Source: Clostridia bacterium (GTDB lineage: Bacteria; Bacillota; Clostridia; Oscillospirales; Acutalibacteraceae). From it: DNA of 64,000 bases. Below the pieces are notes generated by a model that was not told the origin of the DNA, searched no databases, and saw only the letters and a list, made by a program, of their open reading frames with translations. The position numbers and the translations under genes were made by a program. Position 1 is the first letter of the stretch. Each line of letters opens with the position of its first letter. This document shows positions 17,310 through 26,288 of this stretch, piece by piece. Location: NCBI GenBank assembly GCA_017517865.1, contig JAFWYB010000027.1, positions 1-64,000 of the forward strand. The letters run 5' to 3'.

Positions 17310-17986
17310 TATTTTCTTACATAATCATAAACCTTATTGATCTGCTCTTTGATGCTTCCGCCGAACTTATCTGCAAAAAACGCACCTCCGACAGTAAACG
17401 CCCAGCATCCGAGCTTTTTGATTTCATCAAGCTTTTCAAAGCTATCCACACTGCCTGCAATACAAATATTAAGCTCTGTAGAAAAAACCACCTGTCTGTT
17501 GAGCTCATCACAGTTACCCCTGTAGCGGTAACCAAGCAGATCTGCACCGAAAACACCATTTTCACGGTAAGACTCCGCCTGTGCTATCATATCATCGGCA
17601 CTGCCCTCCAGAATGGAAGGGCGACCGTAAACATCACCGATGAAGGGTATGTATTTTATGTTATTTTCATTACAAATCCTGTTTATTTTTTCGCTGTAAA
17701 CTGTGCCCATAAGTATGTCACAGCCGCATTCTGCCGCCATTTGCGCTCCTTCAAGGCACTTATCCTCCGTATAGGCAACAACCTCAAGAACCGTTGTTTT
17801 GCCAAGGCTCTTCATATAAGCAAAAAGCTCCTTCATTTCCGACGGGGAAATGCCCTTTTCTTTAAAGCCCCAGTATTCCGCCTTGGAGTCCTTACATCTT
17901 TCAAATATCTCATATGCATTTTTTACGGTCTGGTCATTTTCCGTGAGCATAACTATCAGTTCGGGATATACTTCCAATTTTTCCAC
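17309..17986 (-). CDS. TIM-barrel-like protein of unknown function
   Basis: A 225-residue soluble protein. The repeat of strand-loop motifs (KTTVLEVVAYTED, CGCDILMGTV, KYIPFIGDVYG, GADLLGYRYRG, NICIAGSVDSFE, AFTVGGAFF) is that of a phosphate-binding (beta/alpha)8 barrel. The last motif (VGGAFF) resembles the phosphate loop of the NanE/HisA/TrpF group. Substrate unknown. It is monocistronic, between two unrelated genes. Confidence 0.7.
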   Translation of the reverse strand: MEKLEVYPELIVMLTENDQTVKNAYEIFERCKDSKAEYWGFKEKGISPSEMKELFAYMKSLGKTTVLEVVAYTEDKCLEGAQMAAECGCDILMGTVYSEKINRICNENNIKYIPFIGDVYGRPSILEGSADDMIAQAESYRENGVFGADLLGYRYRGNCDELNRQVVFSTELNICIAGSVDSFEKLDEIKKLGCWAFTVGGAFFADKFGGSIKEQINKVYDYVRK

Positions 17987-18035
17987 CCCTCAAATTTGAC
18001 ATTGTCAATAATTATATCACTTTTTAAATTCTGTT

Positions 18036-18737
18036 TCAAGCCTGTTTTCCCTCGGAAGTCTCATAAATCCCACCAAAAAGAGAGATTTTTCTTTTCGTTT
18101 CTGCCGCCCAGAAAAAATCTCCGTAATCATAATGCCACCACTCTGACGGATAGTTAGTAAAGCCTGCCTTTATCATCGCATTATATAAAAGACGTCTGTT
18201 ATTTTTCACAGTCTCATCTTCACCGCTCTCAAAGGCATCTGTATATGCAAGAGAGGTAAAATCGTCAAAGCCTGTACCCATCGGAAGCTCATTTCCCTTT
18301 TCATCAATTACCGTCAGGTCAACAGCGCCCCCTGTCGAATGAACATAAGGCTTCATCGGATCCTTTTCAGGATAAGAAACAAATTCCTTTGCCTCCTGCT
18401 TCGCCTTTTCGATTGTGTAGCCCTGTCGGCAAAGCTTTTCAACCTGCTCATCATATAAAAACCTCTGCACCTCATAGGGACGCCAGGAATCATAAATCTT
18501 AAATCCGTAGCCCTCGGGCAGAAAGCCCAGAGCCTTAAGCAAAAGCTCATAAACTGACTGTCTTATATAACATTCCCTTATCGCTCCTCTTATTCCCCTG
18601 TTATAATAGCAGGGCTCTGATATAATACGGGGATTTTTAAAGGCAATATTTATAAGGCTGTCTCCGTTTTCCTTCAGCTCAATACCGTCAGGATCCGTAA
18701 TATGCCATTCCGGTATGCTTATATAATTATCAGTCAT
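18036..18737 (-). CDS. VanX-type D-alanyl-D-alanine dipeptidase (M15)
   Basis: A 233-residue zinc dipeptidase of the VanX/DdpX family, which cleaves D-Ala-D-Ala dipeptides. Zinc and catalytic motifs are HSTGGAVDLTV (His and Asp ligands) and EWWHYDYGD (catalytic Glu and the third ligand His). The GYGFKIYDSWRP segment with its Arg is the transition-state stabiliser. No signal peptide is seen, so it acts in the cytoplasm or is secreted by another route. A housekeeping role in D-Ala recovery is more likely than resistance. Confidence 0.88.
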   Translation of the reverse strand: MTDNYISIPEWHITDPDGIELKENGDSLINIAFKNPRIISEPCYYNRGIRGAIRECYIRQSVYELLLKALGFLPEGYGFKIYDSWRPYEVQRFLYDEQVEKLCRQGYTIEKAKQEAKEFVSYPEKDPMKPYVHSTGGAVDLTVIDEKGNELPMGTGFDDFTSLAYTDAFESGEDETVKNNRRLLYNAMIKAGFTNYPSEWWHYDYGDFFWAAETKRKISLFGGIYETSEGKQA

Positions 18738-18800
18738 TTGATTTCCTCCGGATTTTTAAGTCGATTTTATTTTATCACTTTTCGCTTTCCATATCAACAC

Positions 18801-18832
18801 AAAAAATCAAGGCACATCTGCGGATGTGCCTT
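18801..18832 (-). terminator. Terminator of the SulP gene
   Basis: AAGGCACATC (18809-18818) pairs with GATGTGCCTT (18823-18832). Read on the minus strand it is followed by TGATTTTTTG, closing the SulP gene. Confidence 0.9.
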
Positions 18833-18838
18833 TCAGAT

Positions 18839-20497
18839 TTATTTTTTTGACGCCCTCTCAAGAGCAGTATCGATATGACTGCAGAAGTTTTCCTTGCCGA
18901 CCTTCTCAAAGAAGCCTGACTTTTTCATGACCTTGAGCGGTTGCTCATTGGCATGGGAGATAATGAGTCTTATTCCCCTCTTCTCACACTTTGTAAGCAG
19001 CTCCTCAAGTGAGTTCATAGCCGTGGCATCAAGAGCTGTAACAGCTCTCATACGCAAAATAAGAGTGTCCGTATATTCCTTGAAGGTAACGTCGAGAATT
19101 TTATCCGCAACACCGAAGAACATGGGGCCGCTGAGCTCATATACGCGCACGTTTTCGGGTACAGCCTTAAGCTCGGTGCTGTCCTTATCCTTTGTGCTGT
19201 CGATATACTTCCATGAGGTTACGTTTGCTTCCTCGCTCATTCTCTTGATAAAGAACAGAGCCGCAAGCAGCATACCTACCTCAATTGCAATAACAAGATC
19301 AAAAATAACGGTAAGAAGGAAGGTTATAACCATAACAAGCCAGTCGCTCTTGGGTGCCGTTTTTACCACACGGATAAACCTCTTATATTCGCTCATATTG
19401 AAGGCAACCATAAAGAGTATTGCCGCAATTGTGGGCATCGGTATAAGCTCTGCATAGGGCATAAGGAAAAGAAGCACCATAAGAAGCACCACCGCATGCA
19501 CCATACCCGCAACGGGAGTTCTGCCGCCGTTTTTGGCGTTTGCCGCAGTTCTTGCAATAGCGCCCGTCGCCGGAATACCGCCGAAGAGCACGGAAGCTAT
19601 ATTACCTGCGCCCTGAGCTACAAGCTCAGCGTTTGAGTTGTGACGGGAATTTACCATAGTGTCTGCAACAACGCAGGAAAGAAGGCTCTCAATGGCCGCA
19701 AGCACTGCAATTGTAAAGGCATCGGGAAGCACGGCAGAAATCTTTGCAAAGCTTATGTCCATACCTGCGAGACTGATTTCGGGAAGGCCGGTTGGAATAT
19801 TGTAAAGCTCACCTATTGTCTTTACTCCTTCATCGAGACCGGGAATAAATTTAACCATAAGTGCGCCCGCAACAACCGCAATAAGCGAGGGAGGAATTCT
19901 CTTTTCAAGCTTAGGGTAAACGATAAGTATTGCAAGACACACCGCACCCACAAGCAAAGACTGCCAGCTGAAGGTATCTATGGCGTGAATGTTTGCTTCA
20001 ATTTTTTCAACGGTTTCAATAGGTCTTACTCCCTCGGCATAGGTAAGTCCGAGAAAATCCTTTATCTGACCGATAAAAATTGTTACGGCAATACCTGCGG
20101 TAAAGCCCGTTGTTATGGTATAGGGTATAAATTTGATAAGTGAACCGAGCTTGAAAACGCCCATAAGTATAAGCATAATACCTGCAAGGATTGTGGCGAT
20201 AACAAGACCGTCCATACCCTGAGTGGCAACTATGCCCGCAACAACCGTTGCAAATGCTGCCGTGGGACCTGCAATCTGTATACGGCTGCCACCGAGGAAA
20301 GAAACAACAAAGCCTGCCGCAATTGCAGTATAGATACCTTGCTGAGGCTCAACACCGCTTGCTATGGCAAGAGCTATTGATAACGGCAGAGCAATAATTG
20401 CTACGATAACACCGGCAATAATATCCTTTACACACTGCTGCCCACTGTATTTTCCGATAACCGAAAACAGCTTCGGCTTAAGATAAAAGTTTTTCAT
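18839..20497 (-). CDS. SulP-family inorganic anion transporter with STAS domain
   Basis: A 552-residue membrane transporter for sulfate, bicarbonate or similar anions. The N-terminal half has 10-12 hydrophobic segments, with GVIVAIIALPLSIALAIASG and GGSRIQIAGPTAAF (SulP signatures). A cytosolic STAS domain covers about 440-545 (ENVRVYELSGPMFFGVADK; LILRMRAVTALDATAMNS). Substrate cannot be set from sequence. It is a single-gene unit with its own promoter and operator. Confidence 0.92.
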   Translation of the reverse strand: MKNFYLKPKLFSVIGKYSGQQCVKDIIAGVIVAIIALPLSIALAIASGVEPQQGIYTAIAAGFVVSFLGGSRIQIAGPTAAFATVVAGIVATQGMDGLVIATILAGIMLILMGVFKLGSLIKFIPYTITTGFTAGIAVTIFIGQIKDFLGLTYAEGVRPIETVEKIEANIHAIDTFSWQSLLVGAVCLAILIVYPKLEKRIPPSLIAVVAGALMVKFIPGLDEGVKTIGELYNIPTGLPEISLAGMDISFAKISAVLPDAFTIAVLAAIESLLSCVVADTMVNSRHNSNAELVAQGAGNIASVLFGGIPATGAIARTAANAKNGGRTPVAGMVHAVVLLMVLLFLMPYAELIPMPTIAAILFMVAFNMSEYKRFIRVVKTAPKSDWLVMVITFLLTVIFDLVIAIEVGMLLAALFFIKRMSEEANVTSWKYIDSTKDKDSTELKAVPENVRVYELSGPMFFGVADKILDVTFKEYTDTLILRMRAVTALDATAMNSLEELLTKCEKRGIRLIISHANEQPLKVMKKSGFFEKVGKENFCSHIDTALERASKK

Positions 20498-20530
20498 TTT
20501 TTACCCTCCTGCTTTTTAAAAACAAGCAAT

Positions 20531-20559
20531 AGTATAGCACTGTAAAGTGCTCTTTTCAA
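20531..20559 (-). promoter_or_regulatory. SulP promoter with dyad in spacer
   Basis: On the minus strand, TTGAAA (20559-20554) and TATACT (20536-20531) have a 17-base spacer. GCACT/AGTGC (20537-20550) forms a dyad around four bases that fills most of the spacer and touches the -10 box, a good operator for a repressor. Confidence 0.75.
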
Positions 20560-20615
20560 TAGACAAAAATAAAAAAAGAGAAGATAATATCTCCTCTTAA
20601 ACTGTTAATATACCA

Positions 20616-20648
20616 CAAAAGAAAACCGCAGGAGTGTTACTCCTGCGG
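20616..20648 (-). terminator. Terminator of the small secreted protein gene
   Basis: CCGCAGGAG (20626-20634) pairs with CTCCTGCGG (20640-20648); on the minus strand TTTTCTTTTG follows. It closes the gene at 20658-21077. Confidence 0.9.
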
Positions 20649-20657
20649 GCTGTTATT

Positions 20658-21077
20658 TTACCACTCGAATACCTTTGCGAAATACTGGAATATAAGGTTG
20701 ATTCTTGCGAAGATTGATTCGATAAGGTTCCAGAATGTCTGACGTACCTCAACGTTGCTCTCAGCATATTCAGCTGTGAATGTGATTTCTGTTGCATCGG
20801 CAGGAACAACGGGAAGAGTGTTTTCATAATAGAGCTCACCGTCAAGGCTGCATCTCCAGCCCTTGAAGGTGTATTCTGTTGTTTCTGTTGCTGTCTTTGA
20901 GGGGTTTGAAACCTTAAGGTCTGTGATGTTTGCACCGACTGTAAGCTGAGCTTCCTTTACAACAACTCCGTCATTAAAAAACTTAACTGTTACGAGTTCG
21001 CCTTCTGCACTTGCCATAAATGCTGTCATTGAAAAAAGAACAAGCATAGCAAGAACAACTGATAATGTCTTTTTCAT
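20658..21077 (-). CDS. Small exported protein with InlB-type B-repeat
   Basis: A 139-residue secreted protein. The signal peptide is MKKTLSVVLAMLVLFSMTAFMASAEG. Residues 25-105 match a single Listeria-Bacteroides InlB B-repeat (VTVKFFNDGVVVKEAQLTVG; TYTFKGWRC-like TEYTFKGWRC; ITFTAEYAE). The last 20 residues (FARINLIFQYFAKVFEW) form an amphipathic, aromatic helix. Start at 21077 is set by GGAGGA ahead and the signal peptide; the frame stays open further upstream without a ribosome site. A surface or matrix role is inferred. Confidence 0.82.
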   Translation of the reverse strand: MKKTLSVVLAMLVLFSMTAFMASAEGELVTVKFFNDGVVVKEAQLTVGANITDLKVSNPSKTATETTEYTFKGWRCSLDGELYYENTLPVVPADATEITFTAEYAESNVEVRQTFWNLIESIFARINLIFQYFAKVFEW

Positions 21078-21134
21078 AGGATTTCCTCCGTTTCTTATAT
21101 TTACAATAAGGCTATATAGCCATTTTACGCTATA

Positions 21135-21163
21135 ATTATAATTCATTAAAGCGTCTTTGTCAA
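21135..21163 (-). promoter_or_regulatory. Consensus promoter of the InlB-repeat protein
   Basis: On the minus strand, TTGACA (21163-21158), 17 bases, TATAAT (21140-21135), an exact consensus. Transcription near 21128 leaves a 50-base leader before ATG 21077. Confidence 0.88.
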
Positions 21164-21203
21164 TAACAAATGTATATTTTGCCCTTTATATTAGCAATTA
21201 CTG

Positions 21204-23699
21204 TTATTTTCTTGCCTTCAGCTGCTTTAAAATAATGTGTCCTATGGCTACGGGCCCCCTTGTGATGTATTTCAGAAGGTTTCCTCCAAGCCCCGTGAGC
21301 ACGGGATTTCTGAGGTCCTTTTCGTCTATTCCGTCTGTCTTTACCTGCCTGAAGGTAACATTATCCCCTGTAAAGGGAGCCGACGTTTCACTTTCACCGG
21401 CAACAACCGCACCGTCACTGAAGGCGCATATTTCTTTTTTCATTTCATCACCGAGTCCGTTTTTGTCAAGGGGATAAAGGGCACTTACCGCTGTTTCACT
21501 GCAGCCGTTATATGAGGGCGCTATTGATTTACCCTGAGCCGCAACAAGGGTATAAACGTTTAGTATCTGGTCTTTTGCCCTGCTCCAGTGGTGGCGCTGA
21601 GGGCCGTAGTACGTGCCGAAGGGGTTCATTCTTACCTGTCCGTCTTCTTCAAGGCGCATAGGGCAGTTTGCCATAGAATTGAGCACCTGACGGGCATTGG
21701 CAAGTATTATGCCCCCCTCTTCGTCATAAAGTCCCACAAAGCCGCCGGTAAGCTGATGATTAAAGGAAGCTATGCTACTGTTTTTACTGTCACATTCGGG
21801 GAAGGACTGTGTTCTGAAGGAGGATACATCATCCATAAAGTTACGCTTTATAACTGCAGCTTCTTTATCAAGAACGGGGCTTATCTGGAAGGGTACTGCC
21901 TCAAACCACTTCATATCACTGTATCTGCCCAAGGCTGAGTTTTCGGTTGAAATTGACGTTGTTTCTGCCGTGTACGGATAATTCACGGTCGTTCTTATAA
22001 AGATGCCGTCTGTATAGCTGTTTTTGAAAAAATCATAGATAAAGCTGCCTCCGCTGATTTCACCGGGGAGATGAATCTCACCCTCTATGCGTATACCCTC
22101 ACCGTCGCCCGCAACGGAAAGGGCTGAGGCTGATGTGTTAAGGAAGCGGTATTTCTTTTTACCGTAGGTTATGAAGCTCTGCAGAAATTCATCGTCACCG
22201 ATTTTTCTGCCGTCACAGTGTACTGACATAATTTTGCCCGAGGGGCTGAACATAAGACAAAGTCTGTCGTTTTTTAGCTGATTTCTGAAAAGACCCGTTT
22301 TAGCTTCAGCAGTGAAATCAACGGCGATTTTATAGCTTTTCTGCAGCTTGCTGAACTTCATCATAAGATAAACTGAGGAATTATCCTCTGAAAGAGATAT
22401 TGCCGTATAAGCTTCAAGACCTCTTGCAGTTACCTTAAGAGTGCTGATATCCGATGGCTTCTCTTTAAGCTCAAGCTGAACGCACTGCAGCGTTGTGCCG
22501 GCGGTATTGTAAACCGTAAGCTCCTTTACCTTTGAAAGAGCCTTCCTTTCATCGTCCGTTACCGCCTTTGCAAGGCTCAGCGCGGTTTTTTCTCTCTGTA
22601 TGTTCAGCACGGGCGTTGCAAGGCCGAAATGGGTTGTTGAAAGAAGAAGCACTCTGTTGTCAAAGGAGGGTGACTCACTATCCTTCTTTGCAGTGACCTT
22701 CGCCATCGCTCTTGCCCTTTCAAGGCTTGTCCATATCTGACGGTTAAAGGGCTTTTCTGCCCAAGAGGCGTAGCCCGTAAAGTTACCGTCAGCGGTATCG
22801 TGGGTAAACTCAATCTCACCCGCACTGCCGTGGGTCTTAAGATAGCCGCCGGGAGTATCAAAAACAATATAGGGAAGGTCGGCAATCTCCTCAACAAGTC
22901 CGTGTATGCCGTCGGTATTTGCAAGGGCGCCCGTAAATTTACCGAGCTCGAGAGTTTCCCAGAAGATAGCGTCAGCATCCATATTTATAAAAAGGAAAAG
23001 GTCCGACTTGATTTCGCCGCTTTCCTGCTTGCTTCTCAGCTCCTTTACCCAGGCTCGAAGACAGCCCGCATCACAGACATCTGAGTTGCTGTAGGTAGGT
23101 ATGACCGTCATGCTTTCGCCCTTGTAGGTATATGTAAGAGGGTTGAAGCCCATTTCATCGGGCAGCCTCGGTATAATTGTGCGGAAGGCATCAAAGGGTA
23201 CACAGCTGTAATAAAGGCAGAGAGCCTTTACACCTAATCTGTTGTAAAGACTCACCTGTGAGGGAGTAAACATTACCTCCTGGGGGCGCACTATCTTTTC
23301 AAATTCACCGAAAATATCCTTAAGGCCGCTGCCGTCTGCATTTGTTACGGAGCGCTCAATGCTCGCCTCAAATTCATCCTCGGTCATAGCTGAAAGAGCA
23401 CCGTTGTTAAAGCCCATTATAATATTTTCATCACCGTATTTCTTTACGCGCTCCTTCATTTTTTCTATTATGTCGGGAGCGTACTCGGGAAGTATCTTCT
23501 GCAGAGAGAAAAAGTTTTCCGTATCCCATGTACCCTTGACGGGAATGCCTCTTTCGTTGAAATCGGTAAGCACGTCAAGAATTTTTCTTATAATTCTTAT
23601 ATCAGAGCCGAAGCCCAGGTTATCGTTGGTATCACCTCTGTATGAGTGATAGCAGTTTACGTGAAAGCCGTATGCCACGTGAATTTTATATTCTGACAT
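21204..23699 (-). CDS. Large GH38/GH57-like glycoside hydrolase
   Basis: An 831-residue cytoplasmic protein (no signal peptide). The N-terminal 300 residues look like the (beta/alpha) barrel of GH38/GH57 enzymes and polysaccharide deacetylases: HVAYGFHVNCYHSYRGD with the HxN metal pair, GTWDTENFF, GFNNGALS and NMDADAIFWE. The rest is beta-rich, like the C-terminal domains of alpha-mannosidases (residues about 440-750). A mannosidase-type activity is plausible, not proven. ATG 23699 has AAAAGGAG ahead; an earlier in-frame ATG has none and lies upstream of the promoter. Confidence 0.6.
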   Translation of the reverse strand: MSEYKIHVAYGFHVNCYHSYRGDTNDNLGFGSDIRIIRKILDVLTDFNERGIPVKGTWDTENFFSLQKILPEYAPDIIEKMKERVKKYGDENIIMGFNNGALSAMTEDEFEASIERSVTNADGSGLKDIFGEFEKIVRPQEVMFTPSQVSLYNRLGVKALCLYYSCVPFDAFRTIIPRLPDEMGFNPLTYTYKGESMTVIPTYSNSDVCDAGCLRAWVKELRSKQESGEIKSDLFLFINMDADAIFWETLELGKFTGALANTDGIHGLVEEIADLPYIVFDTPGGYLKTHGSAGEIEFTHDTADGNFTGYASWAEKPFNRQIWTSLERARAMAKVTAKKDSESPSFDNRVLLLSTTHFGLATPVLNIQREKTALSLAKAVTDDERKALSKVKELTVYNTAGTTLQCVQLELKEKPSDISTLKVTARGLEAYTAISLSEDNSSVYLMMKFSKLQKSYKIAVDFTAEAKTGLFRNQLKNDRLCLMFSPSGKIMSVHCDGRKIGDDEFLQSFITYGKKKYRFLNTSASALSVAGDGEGIRIEGEIHLPGEISGGSFIYDFFKNSYTDGIFIRTTVNYPYTAETTSISTENSALGRYSDMKWFEAVPFQISPVLDKEAAVIKRNFMDDVSSFRTQSFPECDSKNSSIASFNHQLTGGFVGLYDEEGGIILANARQVLNSMANCPMRLEEDGQVRMNPFGTYYGPQRHHWSRAKDQILNVYTLVAAQGKSIAPSYNGCSETAVSALYPLDKNGLGDEMKKEICAFSDGAVVAGESETSAPFTGDNVTFRQVKTDGIDEKDLRNPVLTGLGGNLLKYITRGPVAIGHIILKQLKARK

Positions 23700-23730
23700 A
23701 TCTGTTTCTCCTTTTTTCTCAATTTTCAAT

Positions 23731-23759
23731 ATTATACCATTAACGAATGTATAAGTAAA
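23731..23759 (-). promoter_or_regulatory. Promoter of the GH38/57-like gene
   Basis: On the minus strand, TTTACT (23759-23754), 17 bases, TATAAT (23736-23731). Confidence 0.75.
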
Positions 23760-23782
23760 CATAATAATTTTCCGTTTTGATA

Positions 23783-23811
23783 GTGACATTTCAGTTTTTT
23801 TGTGTTATACT
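23783..23811 (+). promoter_or_regulatory. Promoter of the 292-residue protein gene
   Basis: GTGACA (23783-23788), 17 bases, TATACT (23806-23811). It diverges from the promoter at 23731-23759, so the two genes share a 24-base control gap. Confidence 0.65.
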
Positions 23812-23860
23812 GTATTATTGTATATAAGCGAAAAAATAATTTATAAAGGAGTTTATCCTG

Positions 23861-24739
23861 ATGAGCAGTTTAAAAAACAATCTCCGCTCTGTTATTGAAG
23901 GCCTTTCAGCAGAGCTTGAAAAGTTCGGCTTTGCCGAAAACGCAGAATTCGCAGCTGAAAGCGACGATGCCGCTTCAGCAGTATTCGAGGGCGAAAAGGG
24001 CGCCGTAAAGCTCGAATACGACGGCAGAATCATCACTATGTATCAGGGCGAAACCGGTGACGATGCCAACAAGAAGATTTCATCGTCTCTTCTTGATGAA
24101 ACCCCCGACCCGAGAGATATGAAATATGTTGTTTCAGAATTCACCGAGACTCTCGAAAGCAAATTTTCTCAGAAAAAGGCAGGTCAGAAAAAAGCAACCG
24201 CTCAGAAGGCTGCTGCTCAGACCGTTTCAAAGAACGCCGTAAAGAACGGCTCAAGCTACGATGCAAACACCCTTGCAAGTAAGCTTTGCCTTGTTTTCCC
24301 CGAGCTTCGTCCCATGTATAAAGAAAACCTCGACAGATACGGCGAGTTCCTGGGCGAAGAGTTCTTCACAAAATACGGCACGGAAAAGGTTATTTCCGCT
24401 ATCAAGGAAAATAACCCCCAGACAATGAAAAAGATGTTCCAGATTCTCAACGAAATCTATGAGGACGGCACCAACGACACTCAGAGTCTTATCGCTGTTA
24501 CAATTCTCGGTGAGCTCGGCAACGACCAGATTCTTCTTGCCCGCTGTGTTGACTATATGAGTGAAACAATGGCTCCCCCCGTTATCGAGGTCAATAAATT
24601 CCTTGCTACTGCAGCAGGTAAAAGAGCTAAGAAAAATCTTCTGAATCCCCCCATATATAAACCCAAGAAGCAGAAGAAGCCCGGCTTCTTTGCTCAGGCT
24701 ATGGCTCAGAGCGGCGGCACTCCCATGCCTCCGATGTAA
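23861..24739 (+). CDS. Hypothetical protein with Lys/Ala-rich linker
   Basis: A 292-residue soluble protein. The N-terminal domain (1-100) is acidic. A basic Ala/Gln/Lys linker (about 105-130, QKKAGQKKATAQKAAAQ) leads to a helical domain (about 140-240), with ELRPMYKENLDRYGEFLGEE and repeated Glu-rich helices. The tail is basic (YKPKKQKKPG) and ends in Met/Pro. No enzyme motif is seen. It has its own promoter and is followed by an esterase gene. Function unknown. Confidence 0.7.
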   Translation: MSSLKNNLRSVIEGLSAELEKFGFAENAEFAAESDDAASAVFEGEKGAVKLEYDGRIITMYQGETGDDANKKISSSLLDETPDPRDMKYVVSEFTETLESKFSQKKAGQKKATAQKAAAQTVSKNAVKNGSSYDANTLASKLCLVFPELRPMYKENLDRYGEFLGEEFFTKYGTEKVISAIKENNPQTMKKMFQILNEIYEDGTNDTQSLIAVTILGELGNDQILLARCVDYMSETMAPPVIEVNKFLATAAGKRAKKNLLNPPIYKPKKQKKPGFFAQAMAQSGGTPMPPM

Positions 24740-24766
24740 AAAACAGCAGTTAAGGGAGATGTTATT

Positions 24767-25663
24767 ATGTCTTTGATTGAAAAAGTCGTTGCGCTTTTCT
24801 GGCTCAACACCAAACGGCAGGACGACAAAAGAATTGCTACCCTTACCGTACCCGAAGGCATAACAGAGGTCAACGGCATCGAATATATGTCTGACGGACA
24901 CAGATATCATCAGCTCGACGTTTACTACCCCGAAGGAACTACCGGCAAGCTTCCCGTAATTATCGATGTGCACGGCGGCGGCTGGGCATACGGCGACAAG
25001 GAGCTTAACAAAATTTACTGCCTTACCCTTGCAAAAAAAGGCTATGTGGTTTTCAATATGAGCTACCGTCTTTATCCCGAAGCTTATGCAAAACAGCAGC
25101 TTGAGGATATAAGAGAGGCTCTTGTGTGTATAAAGGAAAGCCTTGATAAATTCCCCTGCGACGAAAACAACATTTTCCTCACCGGCGACTCGGCGGGCGG
25201 TATGCTTGCAGCCTTTACCGCTATGCTTTCTCAAAGCAGCGAGATGAGACACATTTTCGGCATTGAGGATACGGGACTGCGCTTCAATGCAGTAGGTCTT
25301 ACAAGTCCCGTTGCATATATGGACGATAAGCTACCCGTAAGCTTTTACACCAACCTTATGCTCGGCAAGGACTTCCGCAAGGAAAAATGGGCTCCCTACG
25401 TCAACTTTGACAGACTTTTACCCTTGGGCAAAATGCCTCCCACCTTCCTTGTTACCTCGAGCGGTGATTTCATTGCAAGAAAGCAGACCTTAAGATGCGC
25501 AAAAGACCTTAAGGAAAGAGGCGTCGAATATCAGCTTATGGACTTTGAAAAATTCGGCGGAAAGGACCTTCCTCACGTTTTCCCCGTTATTTTCCCCTCA
25601 GACGAAGCAGGCGACAGAGCAATAGAAGAAATGCTCCGCTTCTTCAGAAAGCACAGTAAATAA
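24767..25663 (+). CDS. Alpha/beta-hydrolase (HSL-type esterase)
   Basis: A 298-residue serine hydrolase of the hormone-sensitive-lipase group. The oxyanion loop is HGGGWAYGD, the nucleophile elbow GDSAGGM, and the late segment has an Asp and His (HVFPV) completing the triad. The cap and core order is normal. Carboxylic-ester substrates are likely; identity is unknown. It follows the 292-residue gene after 27 bases with AAGGGAG ahead. Confidence 0.85.
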   Translation: MSLIEKVVALFWLNTKRQDDKRIATLTVPEGITEVNGIEYMSDGHRYHQLDVYYPEGTTGKLPVIIDVHGGGWAYGDKELNKIYCLTLAKKGYVVFNMSYRLYPEAYAKQQLEDIREALVCIKESLDKFPCDENNIFLTGDSAGGMLAAFTAMLSQSSEMRHIFGIEDTGLRFNAVGLTSPVAYMDDKLPVSFYTNLMLGKDFRKEKWAPYVNFDRLLPLGKMPPTFLVTSSGDFIARKQTLRCAKDLKERGVEYQLMDFEKFGGKDLPHVFPVIFPSDEAGDRAIEEMLRFFRKHSK

Positions 25664-25675
25664 AATAATGTATCA

Positions 25676-25701
25676 AGGGCGGCTCAGGTCGCCCTGTTTT
25701 A
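25676..25701 (+). terminator. Short terminator after the esterase
   Basis: AGGGCG (25676-25681) pairs with CGCCCT (25690-25695), then GTTTTAT. It is weak and may allow read-through to the chromate transporter genes. Confidence 0.6.
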
Positions 25702-25721
25702 TAAAGCAAAAGGTGATTTTT

Positions 25722-26288
25722 ATGAAAACTCTTTCAGCCCTTTTTCTTATTTTTGCCCGTATAGGCGGCTTTACCTTCGGCGGCGGCTACGCTATGCTGC
25801 CTATGATGCAGAAGGAGCTTGTTGAAAAGAAAAAATGGGTGTCGAACGATGAGCTTCTCGACTATTTCGCCATCGGTCAGTGTACCCCCGGTGTCATCGC
25901 CGTCAATACCGCTACCTTTGTAGGGTATAAAACCAAGGGGTTTCCCGGTGCTGTTTCTGCAACGCTCGGCGTAATAACGCCCTCAATTGTCATAATTACC
26001 TGCATAGCTGTTTTCATAAGCAACTTTCAGGAGCTTGAGGTTGTACAGCATGCCTTCGGCGGTATAAGAGCCGCTGTTGTTGCACTCATTTTAAGCGCAA
26101 TACTCAAGATGAGAAAGAAAAGCCTTGTTGATATTTTTACGGTAATCGTCTTTATTGCGGTTGCTCTTCTTTCTCTTCTGACTGACCTTTCACCCGTTAT
26201 CTTCGTTGTTTCAGCAGCTGTATGCGGTATAATTATCAAAATCCGCAAAGAAAAAACAAGCCTTAAGAAAAAGGAGGATAACAGATGA
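25722..26288 (+). CDS. Chromate transporter, first half
   Basis: A 188-residue membrane protein of the chromate transporter family (short, single-domain form). The signature FTFGGGYAMLPMMQKELVE and QCTPGVIAVNTATFVG lie near the N-terminus, with 5-6 hydrophobic helices. ATG 25722 has AAAGGTG ahead. It is one of two tandem half-transporters that would form the pair resembling full-length ChrA. Chromate is the named substrate of the family; the natural substrate is unproven. Confidence 0.88.
   Translation: MKTLSALFLIFARIGGFTFGGGYAMLPMMQKELVEKKKWVSNDELLDYFAIGQCTPGVIAVNTATFVGYKTKGFPGAVSATLGVITPSIVIITCIAVFISNFQELEVVQHAFGGIRAAVVALILSAILKMRKKSLVDIFTVIVFIAVALLSLLTDLSPVIFVVSAAVCGIIIKIRKEKTSLKKKEDNR

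Noticed and set aside
16439..18737. Vancomycin-resistance cluster from VanW and VanX-type genes
   Set aside because: No D-Ala-D-Lac or D-Ala-D-Ser ligase, VanH or VanRS. The genes are on opposite strands with unrelated neighbours, so a housekeeping role is more likely.
18894..20143. Plus-strand frames over the SulP gene
   Set aside because: They overlap a full-length SulP transporter and lack ribosome sites and motifs.
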